Below are positions 23,757-33,051 of a DNA stretch of 64,000 nucleotides, piece after piece (positions within the stretch are counted from its first letter, which is position 1; every line of letters begins with the position of its first letter). Below the pieces are notes generated by a model. It ran no database searches. It was not told the origin of the DNA and saw nothing but the letters and a program-made list of their open reading frames with translations. Source of the DNA: JAEUOS01 sp965279115. GTDB lineage: Bacteria > Pseudomonadota > Gammaproteobacteria > Burkholderiales > JAEUOS01. Position numbers and translations under genes: made by a program. The DNA is taken from the NCBI GenBank assembly GCA_965279115.1, contig OZ257137.1, forward strand, positions 5,642,001-5,706,000, in the 5' to 3' direction.

Positions 23757-25976
23757 TCAGGCGCGGCGCGCCGACACCACACCCTTGACCTCGCGCAGGG
23801 CTTCGAGCGTGCGCGCGAGGGTCGGCAGGCTGGAGATCTCGATGGTGAAGGACATGCGCGCAAGTTGCTTGCGGGTGGAAGTGCGCGACGCGGTCACATT
23901 GGCCTTTTCCCGCGAAAAAACCTCGCCGATGTCGCGCAACAGCCCGGAACGGTCGCCGGCCTCGATTTCCACGTCCACCGCGAAGAGGCCATCCTGCGTG
24001 TCGCCCCAACGGGTTTCAATGACGCGCTCCGGATTGCGCTCCTGCAGATGCGCGAAATTGTTGCAATCCGCCCGATGGATCGACACCCCCTTGCCGCGCG
24101 CCACGAAGCCGCATATCGCGTCCGGCGGCGCAGGCTTGCAACAGCGCGCCAGCTGGGTCATGAGCCGGTCCACACCGACGATCAGGATGCCGCGCGAGCC
24201 GGAGGACTCGATACGGCTCTTCTTCGGCGCAAGCGTTTCTTCCGGCGGCGCTTCCGGGGCCGACTCAAAAGCGGTGGCGATGCTGCGCAGACCGAGTTCA
24301 CCGCGTGCCGCCGCCGTGAACATGTCGTCAGCGGCTGCGAAGCCGAGCAAGCCGGCAAGTTGCTCCAGGTTGGCGCCGGTGCGACCGACGCGCTGCAATT
24401 CGCGTTCGACCAGGGCGCGCCCCTGGGCCGCGGTCTCGGCGGCCTCCTGTGCACTGAACCACTGGCGCACCTTGGTGCGGGCGCGGTTGCTGGCCAGGTA
24501 ACCCAGGGCCGGATTGAGCCAGTCGCGCGACGGCGCGCCGATCTTGGTGGTGATGATTTCCACCCGTTGCCCGGTCGCCAGTGGCGTATTGAGCGGCACC
24601 ATCAATCCATCCACCTTGGCACCGCGGCAGCGGTGGCCCAGGTCGGAATGCAGGTGATAGGCGAAGTCCACTGCGGTGGCGCCTTGCGGCAGGTCGATCA
24701 CCCGGCCCTGGGGAGTGAGGACATAAATGGTGTCGTCCAGGCGCGCCTTCAGCGTAGCCTGGCGCCAGTCAGGCGCGGCGGCGGCGGCCCCTGCGGGCGC
24801 ATTGGCGACGTCATCGCGCCAGTTGAGCAACTGGCGCAGGTAGGCGACCTTGGAATCAAAATTGCCCGCGCTCCTGACCGATTGCGACGAATCGCGCACC
24901 CCGGCTTCCTTGTAACGCCAGTGCGCCGCCACCCCGAGCTCCGCGTTGCGATGCATTTCGTGGGTGCGGATCTGCACCTCGATGGCAAGGTCATCCGGCC
25001 CCATCACCGCAGTATGGAGCGAACGGTAATCGTTTCCCTTGGGGCGCGATATGTAGTCGTCGAACTCGCGCGGGATCGGCTGCCAAAGGTTGTGCACCAC
25101 GCCCAGGGCGCCGTAGCAGTCCTTGACGTCATCGACCAGCACGCGCAGGGCACGCACATCGTAGAGATCGTCGAAGGAGAGCGACTTCTGGCGCATCTTG
25201 TTCCAGATGCTGAAGATGTGCTTCGGGCGGCCGATCACTTCGGCGCGGATATCCGCCTGTTGCAATTCGCCGCGCAATGCCGCGATGGCGCTTGCGATGT
25301 AGCCCTCGCGCTCGGCACGCCGGGTGGCCAGCATGCCGGCGATTTCCTTGTAGGTGTCGGGATTGGTCAGACGGAACGCCAGGTCCTCGAGTTCCCACTT
25401 GAGCTGCCAGATACCCAGGCGGTTGGCCAGCGGGGAGTAGAACTCCAGCGTTTCCCGGCCCAGCGCTTCGCCCTGGGGGTGGGCCGGCGTGCCCGATACG
25501 TGGCGCAGGCTGGTCAGGCGCGACGCCAGGCGGATCAGCACCACGCGCACATCCGACACCATCGCCAGGAGCATCTTGCGCAGGGTTTCGGTCTGGCCCG
25601 GCGCGTCCGTGTCAACGGATGCCGCGCGGGTCACATCGCGCAGCTTGTGCAGGCGTCCCAGTCCGTCAAGCATCTGGGTGACGGCATCGCCGAAGCGCGC
25701 CTGCACGGGGTCGTGCCAGTCGGCCGAAAAATGGGGCAGGGCGAAAAGCCATCCGGCCGCGATGGCGTCATCATCCACGCGCAATTCCCGCAAACGTTCA
25801 GCCACCGCGGCGGCATGGGTGACGACCATCTCACCGGTGCCCAGCACACGGTCGCCATAAGCATCACGCGCGGTCTGTTCGGCGGCCGCGAGAAAGCTCG
25901 TGCCGGCGGCGGCGTCGTTCGCCGCGGGCTGGTGGGCGGCAATCGGCTGGTCGGCCTTGTCCGGAACTCGCATCAT
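23757..25976 (-). CDS. relA: RelA-type (p)ppGpp synthetase
   Basis: A 739-residue long RSH protein. The HD hydrolase region is inactive: where SpoT proteins have HDxxED, this reads AAGWLFALPHFSADW. The synthetase domain is intact (IGRPKHIFSIWNKM, LYDVRALRVLVDDV, EFDDYISRPKGNDYRSLHT), with the acidic ExDD form typical of RelA rather than SpoT. TGS (IYVLTPQGRVIDLPQGATAVDF), a zinc-finger region (RCCKPAPPDAICGF) and a C-terminal ACT domain follow; these bind uncharged tRNA at the ribosomal A site. It makes (p)ppGpp on amino-acid starvation. Its position beside tRNA-Val, thrS and pheST groups starvation sensing with tRNA charging. Confidence 0.97.
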   Translation of the reverse strand: MMRVPDKADQPIAAHQPAANDAAAGTSFLAAAEQTARDAYGDRVLGTGEMVVTHAAAVAERLRELRVDDDAIAAGWLFALPHFSADWHDPVQARFGDAVTQMLDGLGRLHKLRDVTRAASVDTDAPGQTETLRKMLLAMVSDVRVVLIRLASRLTSLRHVSGTPAHPQGEALGRETLEFYSPLANRLGIWQLKWELEDLAFRLTNPDTYKEIAGMLATRRAEREGYIASAIAALRGELQQADIRAEVIGRPKHIFSIWNKMRQKSLSFDDLYDVRALRVLVDDVKDCYGALGVVHNLWQPIPREFDDYISRPKGNDYRSLHTAVMGPDDLAIEVQIRTHEMHRNAELGVAAHWRYKEAGVRDSSQSVRSAGNFDSKVAYLRQLLNWRDDVANAPAGAAAAAPDWRQATLKARLDDTIYVLTPQGRVIDLPQGATAVDFAYHLHSDLGHRCRGAKVDGLMVPLNTPLATGQRVEIITTKIGAPSRDWLNPALGYLASNRARTKVRQWFSAQEAAETAAQGRALVERELQRVGRTGANLEQLAGLLGFAAADDMFTAAARGELGLRSIATAFESAPEAPPEETLAPKKSRIESSGSRGILIVGVDRLMTQLARCCKPAPPDAICGFVARGKGVSIHRADCNNFAHLQERNPERVIETRWGDTQDGLFAVDVEIEAGDRSGLLRDIGEVFSREKANVTASRTSTRKQLARMSFTIEISSLPTLARTLEALREVKGVVSARRA

Positions 25977-26053
25977 GATGCCGTCATTTTAGTGCCGGGA
26001 ACGCCGCCTATAATTCGCTGCCCTCATGCCGTTCCGCCGCGCAATTCGCCGGT

Positions 26054-26953
26054 TTGCCGACATTCTTGCTGCGCCACCTCAAATCCCCCTACGTGCTTCT
26101 CACCCTGACAAGCCTGCTGTGGGCGATCAACTGGGTGGTGGCACGCGCCATCCGCCATGATTCCGGGCCCACGGCCATGGCGCTGGGTCGTTGGGTCACC
26201 GCCCTGATCCTGATCCTCCCCTTCGCATGGCGGCACCTGCAGCGTGACTGGCCGACCATTCGCGCCAACGCCGGGGTGCTGATGCTGCTCTCGATCACCG
26301 GGGCCGGCGCGCACAACGCGATTTCCTACGAAGGCGTGGCCAATACGACCGCTGTCAATGCCATGCTGCTCAACGCCACGGTGCCGTTTTTCATCATGGG
26401 CATGGCATGGCTGGTGCTGCGCGAGCGCATGCGCGCCGGGCAGACCGCCGGCCTGATCGTCTCGTTCGCGGGCGCCTTGTGGATCATCATCGCCGGCGAA
26501 CCGGCGCGGCTTGCCAGCCTGTCGTTCAATTACGGCGACCTGGTGGTGTGCGTCGCCATGCTTTCCTGGGCCGGCTACACCATCATTGTCAAGATGCGTC
26601 CGCTCGCCATCCACGTGACATCGTTTGTGACCATGCTGGCCGCCGGGGCCGTGGTCACGCTGGCGCCGTTCGCCGCCTGGGAAGTCAGCATCCGCCCGGT
26701 CACATTCTCCCCACTGGTGCTGGGCGGCTACCTCTATATGGGCCTGGGGCCGTCGGTGCTGTGTTACCTGTTCTGGAACCAGGGCGTGGCGGCGCTGGGG
26801 CCCAATCGCACCGGCATGTTCCTGTACCTGATTCCGGTGTTTGGCAGCGTGCTTTCGGCCCTGATCCTGCGCGAGCGGCCCGAGGCCTACCATGCGGTGG
26901 GCTTCGCACTGGTACTGGCGGGACTGGCCTTGAGCAACTGGCGGCGCACATGA
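26054..26953 (+). CDS. EamA/DMT-family transporter
   Basis: A 299-residue protein with about ten transmembrane helices in two EamA repeats. The first runs from TLTSLLWAINWVVARAI to about residue 150; the second contains GGYLYMGLGPSVLCYLFWNQG and a final helix GFALVLAGLALSNWRR. DMT-family proteins usually export metabolites or amino acids; the substrate is unknown. No in-frame ATG lies near the first helix, so the TTG at 26054 is the likely start. Its stop overlaps the mtfA ATG by 4 bp (26950-26953), so the pair is translationally coupled. Confidence 0.9.
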   Translation: MPTFLLRHLKSPYVLLTLTSLLWAINWVVARAIRHDSGPTAMALGRWVTALILILPFAWRHLQRDWPTIRANAGVLMLLSITGAGAHNAISYEGVANTTAVNAMLLNATVPFFIMGMAWLVLRERMRAGQTAGLIVSFAGALWIIIAGEPARLASLSFNYGDLVVCVAMLSWAGYTIIVKMRPLAIHVTSFVTMLAAGAVVTLAPFAAWEVSIRPVTFSPLVLGGYLYMGLGPSVLCYLFWNQGVAALGPNRTGMFLYLIPVFGSVLSALILRERPEAYHAVGFALVLAGLALSNWRRT

Positions 26954-27768
26954 GATTGTTCGAGCGATTCTCCGCCTGGAAGCGCGCCCGCATCGTCGCA
27001 CGCCACGCGTTCGCCGATGAAGCCTGGGCTGCGGCGCTGGCGCCTTATCCGTTCTTCGACCGCCTGGACGACGCCGAGCGCTCGCGCCTGCGCGAACTGG
27101 TGTCGCTGTTTTGCGCCGAGAAGGAGTTCGCTGCCGCCGGGGATTTCGAGATGACCCTGCAAACCCAGCTCGAGGTCGCCGCTCAGGCCTGCCTGCCGAT
27201 CCTCAATCTCGACCTGTCGCTCTACGCCGGCTGGCATGGTGTGATTGTCTATCGCGGCGAGGTGCTGGCCCGGCGTGAAGTCGTTGATGACGACGGCATC
27301 GTGCACCAGTACGAGGAAGTGATTTCCGGTGAAGCCATGCCCGGCGGCCCAGTGGTGCTTTCGTGGGAGGACGTCACACTAGCCGGGTCGGATGATGCGC
27401 CGGCCTACAACGTCGTCATCCACGAGTTCGCCCACAAGATCGACATGCTCAAGGGGGAAGCGACCGGCATACCGCCGTTCTTGCCGGCCTTTCACGGCGA
27501 CATCGACGGGCGTGGGTTCGCCAACGCGCTGGCCAGCGCCTTCGCGGCCTTCGCCGCCGAGGTGGCGCGCTGGGAACAGGCCGGTGGACCGGACGATGAC
27601 ATGCCGCTGCTCGACCCGTACGCGGCTGAAAACCCGGTGGAGTTCTTCGCCGTGCTGTCCGAAGCGTTCTTCACCGGTCCGGCGGATGTGGCTGACGAAT
27701 TTCCCGAGTTGTACCGGCTGCTGGCGCGCTACTACAGGCAGGATCCGCTCGGCCGGTTGAACGGCTGA
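26950..27768 (+). CDS. mtfA: MtfA-type zinc-dependent peptidase
   Basis: A 272-residue M90-family metallopeptidase. The zinc site is NVVIHEFAHKIDML, with HExxH at about residue 158 and the third ligand Glu likely in the downstream AENPVEFFAVLSEAFF segment. A cytosolic character (no signal peptide) and the N-terminal helical part with ALAPYPFFDRLDDAERSRLREL match MtfA. Enteric MtfA binds the regulator Mlc and so affects glucose PTS expression; whether that applies here is unknown. The start is fixed by the ATGA overlap with the transporter gene. Confidence 0.93.
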   Translation: MRLFERFSAWKRARIVARHAFADEAWAAALAPYPFFDRLDDAERSRLRELVSLFCAEKEFAAAGDFEMTLQTQLEVAAQACLPILNLDLSLYAGWHGVIVYRGEVLARREVVDDDGIVHQYEEVISGEAMPGGPVVLSWEDVTLAGSDDAPAYNVVIHEFAHKIDMLKGEATGIPPFLPAFHGDIDGRGFANALASAFAAFAAEVARWEQAGGPDDDMPLLDPYAAENPVEFFAVLSEAFFTGPADVADEFPELYRLLARYYRQDPLGRLNG

Positions 27769-27785
27769 CGCGTGCGGGTGTCTTC

Positions 27786-27849
27786 CGCTTAGCCGCTTAG
27801 CCGCTTAGCCGCTTAGCCGCTTAGCCGCTCAGCCGCTTAGCCGCTCAGC
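27786..27849. repeat. octamer tandem repeat (8 x CGCTYAGC) between mtfA and queF
   Basis: Eight head-to-tail copies of an 8-bp unit, 64 bp in all. Copies 1-5 and 7 read CGCTTAGC, and copies 6 and 8 read CGCTCAGC. The array fills the 3' gap of two convergent genes. Its last copy includes the queF stop codon (TCA at 27845-27847 on the plus strand, TGA on the minus strand). The unit is not a multiple of three, so copy-number change would alter only sequence beyond the stop codons. It could be a variable-number locus. Confidence 0.95.
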
Positions 27850-28264
27850 CGCGCATGCCGGATTCGGCTTCGAATTGCGTCAGGTCGACGCGCGGCGCCG
27901 GTTTCCAGCCTTTTTTGCGGTGTTCCGCAACGACATTGGTGAAAATGCCGCCGCGCACATACCACTTTGCCGTAAGCCGGGCGTAGCGGGGCGCCACCGC
28001 GGCGACGATGTCGTCAAGGATGGCATTGGTCACCTTCTCGTGGAAGGCGCCTTCATCGCGGTAACTCCAGGCATAGAGCTTGAGGCTCTTCAGTTCCACG
28101 CACTTGCGATCGGGTACGTAGTCGATGATCAGGGTGGCGAAATCCGGCTGGCCGGTGAGCGGGCACAGGCAGGTGAATTCCGGAATCTGCATATGGATAT
28201 GGAAATCGCGACCGGGCGCCGGGTTGGGAAAAGTATCGAGTTTTTTGCTGGGTCTGGATGGCAT
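27845..28264 (-). CDS. queF: NADPH-dependent 7-cyano-7-deazaguanine reductase (type I)
   Basis: A 139-residue QueF, which reduces preQ0 to preQ1 in queuosine synthesis. It is a short unimodular (tunnel-fold) type. The catalytic Cys is residue 34 in TCLCPLTGQPDF, and the family motif follows as CVELKSLKLYAWSYRDEGAFHE. The start is the ATG at 28264 (MPSRPSKKLDTF); a longer in-frame extension reaches into the smc promoter region and is rejected. It is divergent from smc. No other queuosine genes lie in the window. Confidence 0.96.
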   Translation of the reverse strand: MPSRPSKKLDTFPNPAPGRDFHIHMQIPEFTCLCPLTGQPDFATLIIDYVPDRKCVELKSLKLYAWSYRDEGAFHEKVTNAILDDIVAAVAPRYARLTAKWYVRGGIFTNVVAEHRKKGWKPAPRVDLTQFEAESGMRG

Positions 28265-28307
28265 TGGGCAGGCTTTGTCAAGGGCGAAGCGCCTCGGGTG
28301 GGGTGGT

Positions 28308-28313
28308 ATTATA
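28308..28313 (-). promoter_or_regulatory. candidate queF -10 element
   Basis: A perfect TATAAT on the minus strand, 44 bp before the queF start, in an otherwise GC-rich gap between the queF and smc starts. No convincing -35 is found at 16-18 bp, so it may be a weak or activator-dependent promoter. No preQ1 riboswitch fold was recognised in the roughly 40-nt leader. Confidence 0.3.
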
Positions 28314-28385
28314 AGTGGCACTTTCGGACGCCCTTGCAAGCATTTCAATACGCCGGGCGCCCCAACCGAACCACACATACGTATC

Positions 28386-31300
28386 GTGCGCCTGACCTCC
28401 ATAAAACTCGCCGGTTTCAAGTCGTTTGTCGACGCCACCAATGTCGCGGTGCCGGGGCAACTGGTGGGCATCGTCGGTCCGAACGGCTGCGGCAAGTCCA
28501 ACATCATCGACGCGGTGCGCTGGGTGCTCGGTGAATCCAAGGCATCGGCTCTGCGCGGCGAATCGATGCAGGACGTCATCTTCAACGGCTCGGTCAATCG
28601 CAAGCCGGTATCCCGCGCCAGCGTCGAACTGGTGTTTGACAACACGCTCGCACCGCCGCATGCCGGCATGGGGCAATGGGGCCAGTACGCCGAGATCGCC
28701 GTCAAGCGCGTGCTTACCCGCCAGGGCGAATCAAGCTATTTCATCAACAACCAGCAGGTGAGACGGCGCGACATCCAGGACATTTTCCTCGGCACCGGCC
28801 TGGGCGCGCGCGCCTACGCCATCATCGAGCAGGGCATGATCTCGCGGGTGATCGAGGCCAAGCCCGAAGAACTGCGGGTGTTTCTCGAGGAGGCCGCCGG
28901 CGTATCCAAGTACAAGGAGCGGCGCAAGGAAACCGAGGCGCGCCTGTCAGGCAGCCGCGAGAACCTGACGCGTGTCGAAGACATCCGTCAGGAATTCACC
29001 GCGCAACTGGTCAAGCTCGAAGACCAGGCCAAGGTTGCCCAGTCCTATCGCGCACTTACCGCCGAACAGACCGAAAAGCAGCATCTGCTGTGGATGCTCA
29101 GGAAAACCGAAGCCGCGCATGAACAGGAGCGCCACGCCCGTGAAGTCGAGCGCGTGGTCAATGAGCTCGAGGCGGAGACCGCGGCGCTGCGCAATTTCGA
29201 GAAGCAGGTCGAGGAAATGCGCGCGGCCCACTACGCCGCCGGCGACCGTCTGCATGCCTCGCAGGGCGAACTGTATGGCGCCAACGCCGAAGTAAGCCGC
29301 CTGGAAGCTGAAATCCGCTCCATCGTCGATGCCCGCACCCGCCTTTCAAACCAGCTCACCCAATTGGCCGGACAACACGAAACCTGGACCCAGCAGCAGG
29401 GCCAGACCCAGGCCGACGTGATTCACTGGACCGCCGAGGCCGAGGCCGCCGGCGTCCGGGCCGAGGAAAGCAGCGCCATCGCCGCCGAACACGCCGAACG
29501 CCTGCCCGATGCCGAGGCCGCCGCGCGCGGTGCCCAGGAAAAGCTCACCGCCGCGCGTGCGGAGGTGATGCAGACCGAGCAGCAATTGCAGGTCGAGGGC
29601 GTCCACCAAGGCAATGCGCAGCGCGCCCTGGAGGCGCTGGTGTCGCGCCGCGACCGCTTGCGCATGGAGCAGAACGGCCTGAATCGGCCCGACGAAGAGG
29701 CCATCACCCGAAAGGGCGATGAACTGGCTCGCCGGGAAGCCGAAACGGCCGAGCGCGAAGAACAACTGGCGGCGCTTGAAGAGTCGCTGCCGGGCGCCAC
29801 CGCAGAGCGTGATGCCGCCCAGGGGGTCCTGCAATCGCAGACCCGCGAGGCCCACGAACTCGAAGCGCGCATTTCCGCGCTCAAGGACCTGCAGGAAAAG
29901 GTCCAGCGCAGCGGCAAGCTGCCGCCCTGGCTCGAAAAGCATGAACTGGCAGGCCTGCCGCGCCTTTGGCAGCGCCTGCATGTCGAAGCCGGATGGGAAA
30001 CCGCCATCGAAGCGGTGCTGCGCGAGCGGCTGTCGGCCCTGGAAATCCGCAACCTTGACTGGGTCAAGGCGTTTTTCGACGAGCCGCCGCCGGCCAAGCT
30101 CGCGTTTGTCACGGTCGAGGCGGTGCAGCCCGGCACGGAAGTGCCCGCCGGCTTCATGCCACTGATCGATCGTGTACGCATTGACGACGCCAGCCTGCGT
30201 ACCCTGCTGGGTGAATGGCTGGGCGGCATGTATGCCGTAGACGCGGTCGAGGAGGCATTCGCACGCCGCGCGCAACTGCCCCAGCGCGCCATGTTCGTGA
30301 CCCCGGCGGGTCACATGGTGGGGCGCCATACCGTCAGCTTCCATGCGGCCGATTCCGAGCAGGCCGGCATGCTGGCCCGCCAGAACGAGATCGAGAACCT
30401 GCAACTGGCCATCAAGGCCAAGCACCTGCATCTGGACGAGGCACGGGCGAATGCGGCGCGCACCGAGAGCGCGCTGTCGCGGCTGACCGCGCAACTGGGT
30501 GAGATGCGGCCGGCCGCGCAAGGCGCGCGGCAACGTCTGCACGAACTGCAGCTCGACGTCGTGCGCGACCAGCAGGCGCTGGCGCGTTACCAGGAGACCG
30601 CCGGACGGATCGCCGCGGCCCTCGAGGAAATCGCCGCGCAGGAAGAAACCGAGCGCAACCGGCTGGAAGAGGCGGGCGAGAAGTTCGCCATGCTGGACGA
30701 GGCCCTGGCGGGAACCCAGGAAGCGCTCGAGGCCGCGCGCAACATGGCGGAGGCCGCCGAAGCCCGCCTGGCGTCCGAGCGCGAGACGGTGCGCCAGTCC
30801 GAGCGCGAGGCGCAGGAGGCCGAATTCCACGCCCGCCAGTGCCGCGCCAAGATCACCGAACTGGAAAACAACGCGCGCGGCATCGCCGCGCAGATCGAGC
30901 GGGTTGCCGGCGATACGGCGCAGGTGCGCGTCGAACTCGAAGGCCTGGATGACGCGGTGGTGCAGAACGGCCTGCAGGCCGCGCTCGACCTGCGACTCGA
31001 ACGCGAGCAGGCGCTTGCGCGGGTGCGCACCGAACTCGACGGCCTGACCACGCAGTTGCGCGCCATGGACGAGGATCGCATCAAGACCGAGCAAAAGCTC
31101 GAGCCTTTGCGCAACCGGGTGTCCGACCTGCGCTTGAAGGAGCAGGCCGCCAGGCTGGCCCAGGAGCAGTATGCGCAGCAACTCGTCGACGCCAACGCCG
31201 ACGAGGCGGCGCTCGCGCCGCGCCTGGAAGGCGCGCGCGCCGGCGTGCTCACATCTGACCTGTCGCGCCTGGCGCAGGAAATCACGGCGCTCGGTGCCGT

Positions 31301-31913
31301 CAACCTGGCCGCCCTCGACGAACTCGCCGCCGCCACCGAGCGCAAGGGTTTCCTGGATGCGCAGTACAACGACCTCACCGAGGCGGTGGCCACGCTGGAA
31401 GACGCGATCCGCAAGATCGATCGCGAAACCCGCGACCTTCTCAAGGCCACCTTCGACGAGGTCAACAAGCACTTTGGCGAGTTGTTCCCGGCGCTGTTCG
31501 GCGGCGGCGAAGCCCGCCTTGTGATGACCGGGGACGAGATCCTCGACGCCGGCGTGCAGGTGATCGCCCAGCCGCCAGGCAAGAAGAACACTTCGATCCA
31601 CCTGCTGTCGGGCGGCGAAAAGGCGCTCACCGCCACTTCGCTGGTGTTCGCCATGTTCCGCCTCAACCCGGCGCCGTTCTGCCTGTTGGACGAGGTGGAC
31701 GCGCCGCTGGATGACCCGAACACCGAACGCTTCTGCCAGCTGGTGAAGAAGATGTCGGCGGATACCCAGTTCGTGTTCATCAGCCACAACAAGATCACCA
31801 TGGAAATGGCGCACCAGCTGGTCGGGGTGACGCAGCAGGAACTGGGCGTGTCGCGCATTGTCGCCGTCGACATGGACGAGGCCGTGCGATTGCGCGAGCC
31901 GATGGCAGCCTAG
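28386..31913 (+). CDS. smc: chromosome segregation protein SMC
   Basis: A 1175-residue SMC ATPase that organises and segregates the chromosome with ScpA/ScpB. The N-terminal ATPase half starts MRLTSIKLAGFKSFVDAT with Walker A GPNGCGKSN. Two long Glu/Ala/Arg-rich coiled coils flank the hinge (around residues 515-640). The C-terminal half has the signature LLSGGEKALTATSLVFAMF and Walker B FCLLDEVDAPLDDPN. The start is the GTG at 28386, which gives the conserved first residues; the open frame extends further 5' over queF but is not conserved. It begins a plus-strand run with zipA and ligA. Confidence 0.97.
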   Translation: MRLTSIKLAGFKSFVDATNVAVPGQLVGIVGPNGCGKSNIIDAVRWVLGESKASALRGESMQDVIFNGSVNRKPVSRASVELVFDNTLAPPHAGMGQWGQYAEIAVKRVLTRQGESSYFINNQQVRRRDIQDIFLGTGLGARAYAIIEQGMISRVIEAKPEELRVFLEEAAGVSKYKERRKETEARLSGSRENLTRVEDIRQEFTAQLVKLEDQAKVAQSYRALTAEQTEKQHLLWMLRKTEAAHEQERHAREVERVVNELEAETAALRNFEKQVEEMRAAHYAAGDRLHASQGELYGANAEVSRLEAEIRSIVDARTRLSNQLTQLAGQHETWTQQQGQTQADVIHWTAEAEAAGVRAEESSAIAAEHAERLPDAEAAARGAQEKLTAARAEVMQTEQQLQVEGVHQGNAQRALEALVSRRDRLRMEQNGLNRPDEEAITRKGDELARREAETAEREEQLAALEESLPGATAERDAAQGVLQSQTREAHELEARISALKDLQEKVQRSGKLPPWLEKHELAGLPRLWQRLHVEAGWETAIEAVLRERLSALEIRNLDWVKAFFDEPPPAKLAFVTVEAVQPGTEVPAGFMPLIDRVRIDDASLRTLLGEWLGGMYAVDAVEEAFARRAQLPQRAMFVTPAGHMVGRHTVSFHAADSEQAGMLARQNEIENLQLAIKAKHLHLDEARANAARTESALSRLTAQLGEMRPAAQGARQRLHELQLDVVRDQQALARYQETAGRIAAALEEIAAQEETERNRLEEAGEKFAMLDEALAGTQEALEAARNMAEAAEARLASERETVRQSEREAQEAEFHARQCRAKITELENNARGIAAQIERVAGDTAQVRVELEGLDDAVVQNGLQAALDLRLEREQALARVRTELDGLTTQLRAMDEDRIKTEQKLEPLRNRVSDLRLKEQAARLAQEQYAQQLVDANADEAALAPRLEGARAGVLTSDLSRLAQEITALGAVNLAALDELAAATERKGFLDAQYNDLTEAVATLEDAIRKIDRETRDLLKATFDEVNKHFGELFPALFGGGEARLVMTGDEILDAGVQVIAQPPGKKNTSIHLLSGGEKALTATSLVFAMFRLNPAPFCLLDEVDAPLDDPNTERFCQLVKKMSADTQFVFISHNKITMEMAHQLVGVTQQELGVSRIVAVDMDEAVRLREPMAA

Positions 31914-31971
31914 GGCCGATGAAAGGCAACCGGCCGGAAGGCCGTGACACCGTGACATTGAAGGGCGGTCT

Positions 31972-33051
31972 ATGGGAGGGGCGTTGAGCGAATTGCAGAT
32001 GGGACTGCTGGCGCTGGGCGTGGCGGTGGTGGTCGGCGTATTCGGATTCAACAAGTGGCAGGAAATCAAGCACCGCAAGGCGGGGCGCGGTTTCGTCTCG
32101 GGCCACGAGGACGTGTTGCTGGCCGAACGCGCGAGGGCGGTCGAACCGGCCGAGGTGGACGCGGTCGGCGCGATGCAGGTGGCCGACCGCATCGAGCCGC
32201 ACTGGGAAGAACCGCCGATGGAGCGCGAGCCGGCGCCCGCGGTGGTACGGACCACCCCCGCGGCTTCCGCGCAGGCGCTCGCGCCGCCGGCGCTCGACGA
32301 GCGCATCGACTACATCGCGGAGATCGAGTTCGCCACTCCGCTTTCCGGTGAACGTGCGGCCACACTGGCGGCCGGCTTCGAAACCGCGCGCAACGTGGGC
32401 TGCGACGGGTTCAACGCCGCGGCGCGGGCGTGGGAAGCGCCGCTGGCCGGCAGCGAATACCAGAAAGTGCGTGTCGGCCTGCAGATCACCGATCGTGGCG
32501 GTCCGGTGCGCGAATCCGACCTGGCCGAGTTTCAGCAGGCGGTGGACGCGCTGGTGGCTGATTCAGGCGCTGCGGTCGCCTGGGGCGGCGTGCGCAACCC
32601 GCTCACCAACGCGGTCGAACTCGACGCCTTCTGTGCCGAGGTGGATGTGCAGATCGGCATCAGCCTGGTGGCAACGGCGACCTTCGCCGAGACCAAATTC
32701 CGCGGCTTGGCCGAAGCCAACGGGTTCGTGCGCGAGGATGACGGCGTGTTCCGTCGCCGCGACGACAGCGGCCTCGAACTTCTGACCCTGCGCCAGAGCG
32801 CGCCGGCGGCGGTGTCGCTGCTCCTCGATGTGCCGCGCGTGCCGCGCGACGCAGCCGTGTTCGGCCTGATGGCGCATTGCGCACGCACCCTAGCCAAGGG
32901 GCTGGACGCGCGCATTGTCGACGACAACCAGCGCGTGCTCGATGACGCCATGCTCGCCAAGATCGGCCAGGGCGTCGCGGGAATCCATGGCCGCATGGAA
33001 GCGGCGGGCATGCCTGCCGGAGGCCCGCTGGCGCTGCGATTGTTCGCATGA
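31972..33051 (+). CDS. zipA: ZipA-like cell division protein
   Basis: A 359-residue protein with one N-terminal membrane anchor (LQMGLLALGVAVVVGVFGF), a basic stop-transfer (KWQEIKHRK), a proline/alanine-rich linker and a C-terminal globular domain. The globular domain matches the ZipA FtsZ-binding domain (VPRDAAVFGLMAHCARTLAKGLDARIVDDN). ZipA tethers FtsZ to the inner membrane in the divisome. Sequence conservation is low, as usual for betaproteobacterial ZipA, but the smc-zipA-ligA order supports the call. Its stop overlaps the ligA start by 4 bp. Confidence 0.87.
   Translation: MGGALSELQMGLLALGVAVVVGVFGFNKWQEIKHRKAGRGFVSGHEDVLLAERARAVEPAEVDAVGAMQVADRIEPHWEEPPMEREPAPAVVRTTPAASAQALAPPALDERIDYIAEIEFATPLSGERAATLAAGFETARNVGCDGFNAAARAWEAPLAGSEYQKVRVGLQITDRGGPVRESDLAEFQQAVDALVADSGAAVAWGGVRNPLTNAVELDAFCAEVDVQIGISLVATATFAETKFRGLAEANGFVREDDGVFRRRDDSGLELLTLRQSAPAAVSLLLDVPRVPRDAAVFGLMAHCARTLAKGLDARIVDDNQRVLDDAMLAKIGQGVAGIHGRMEAAGMPAGGPLALRLFA

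Noticed and set aside
23757..25976. Bifunctional SpoT/Rel enzyme
   Set aside because: The HD hydrolase motif is absent and the synthetase has the acidic EFDD form, so it is RelA.
26407..27768. A 453-codon frame appearing to be a longer MtfA
   Set aside because: Its first 181 codons are another frame of the EamA transporter gene. The real mtfA start is the ATG at 26950 overlapping the transporter stop.
27786..27849. CRISPR-like array
   Set aside because: Units are 8 bp, contiguous and without spacers; no cas genes are nearby.
28125..28385. A longer smc N-terminus overlapping queF
   Set aside because: SMC homology begins at the GTG 28386 (MRLTSIKLAGF); the extension reads through the queF coding region and its promoter.
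29346..32306. A 986-codon open frame antisense to smc
   Set aside because: It mirrors the coding frame of a GC-rich gene. The forward frame carries all SMC motifs, while the antisense translation shows no domain and is Arg/Ala/Leu-biased.
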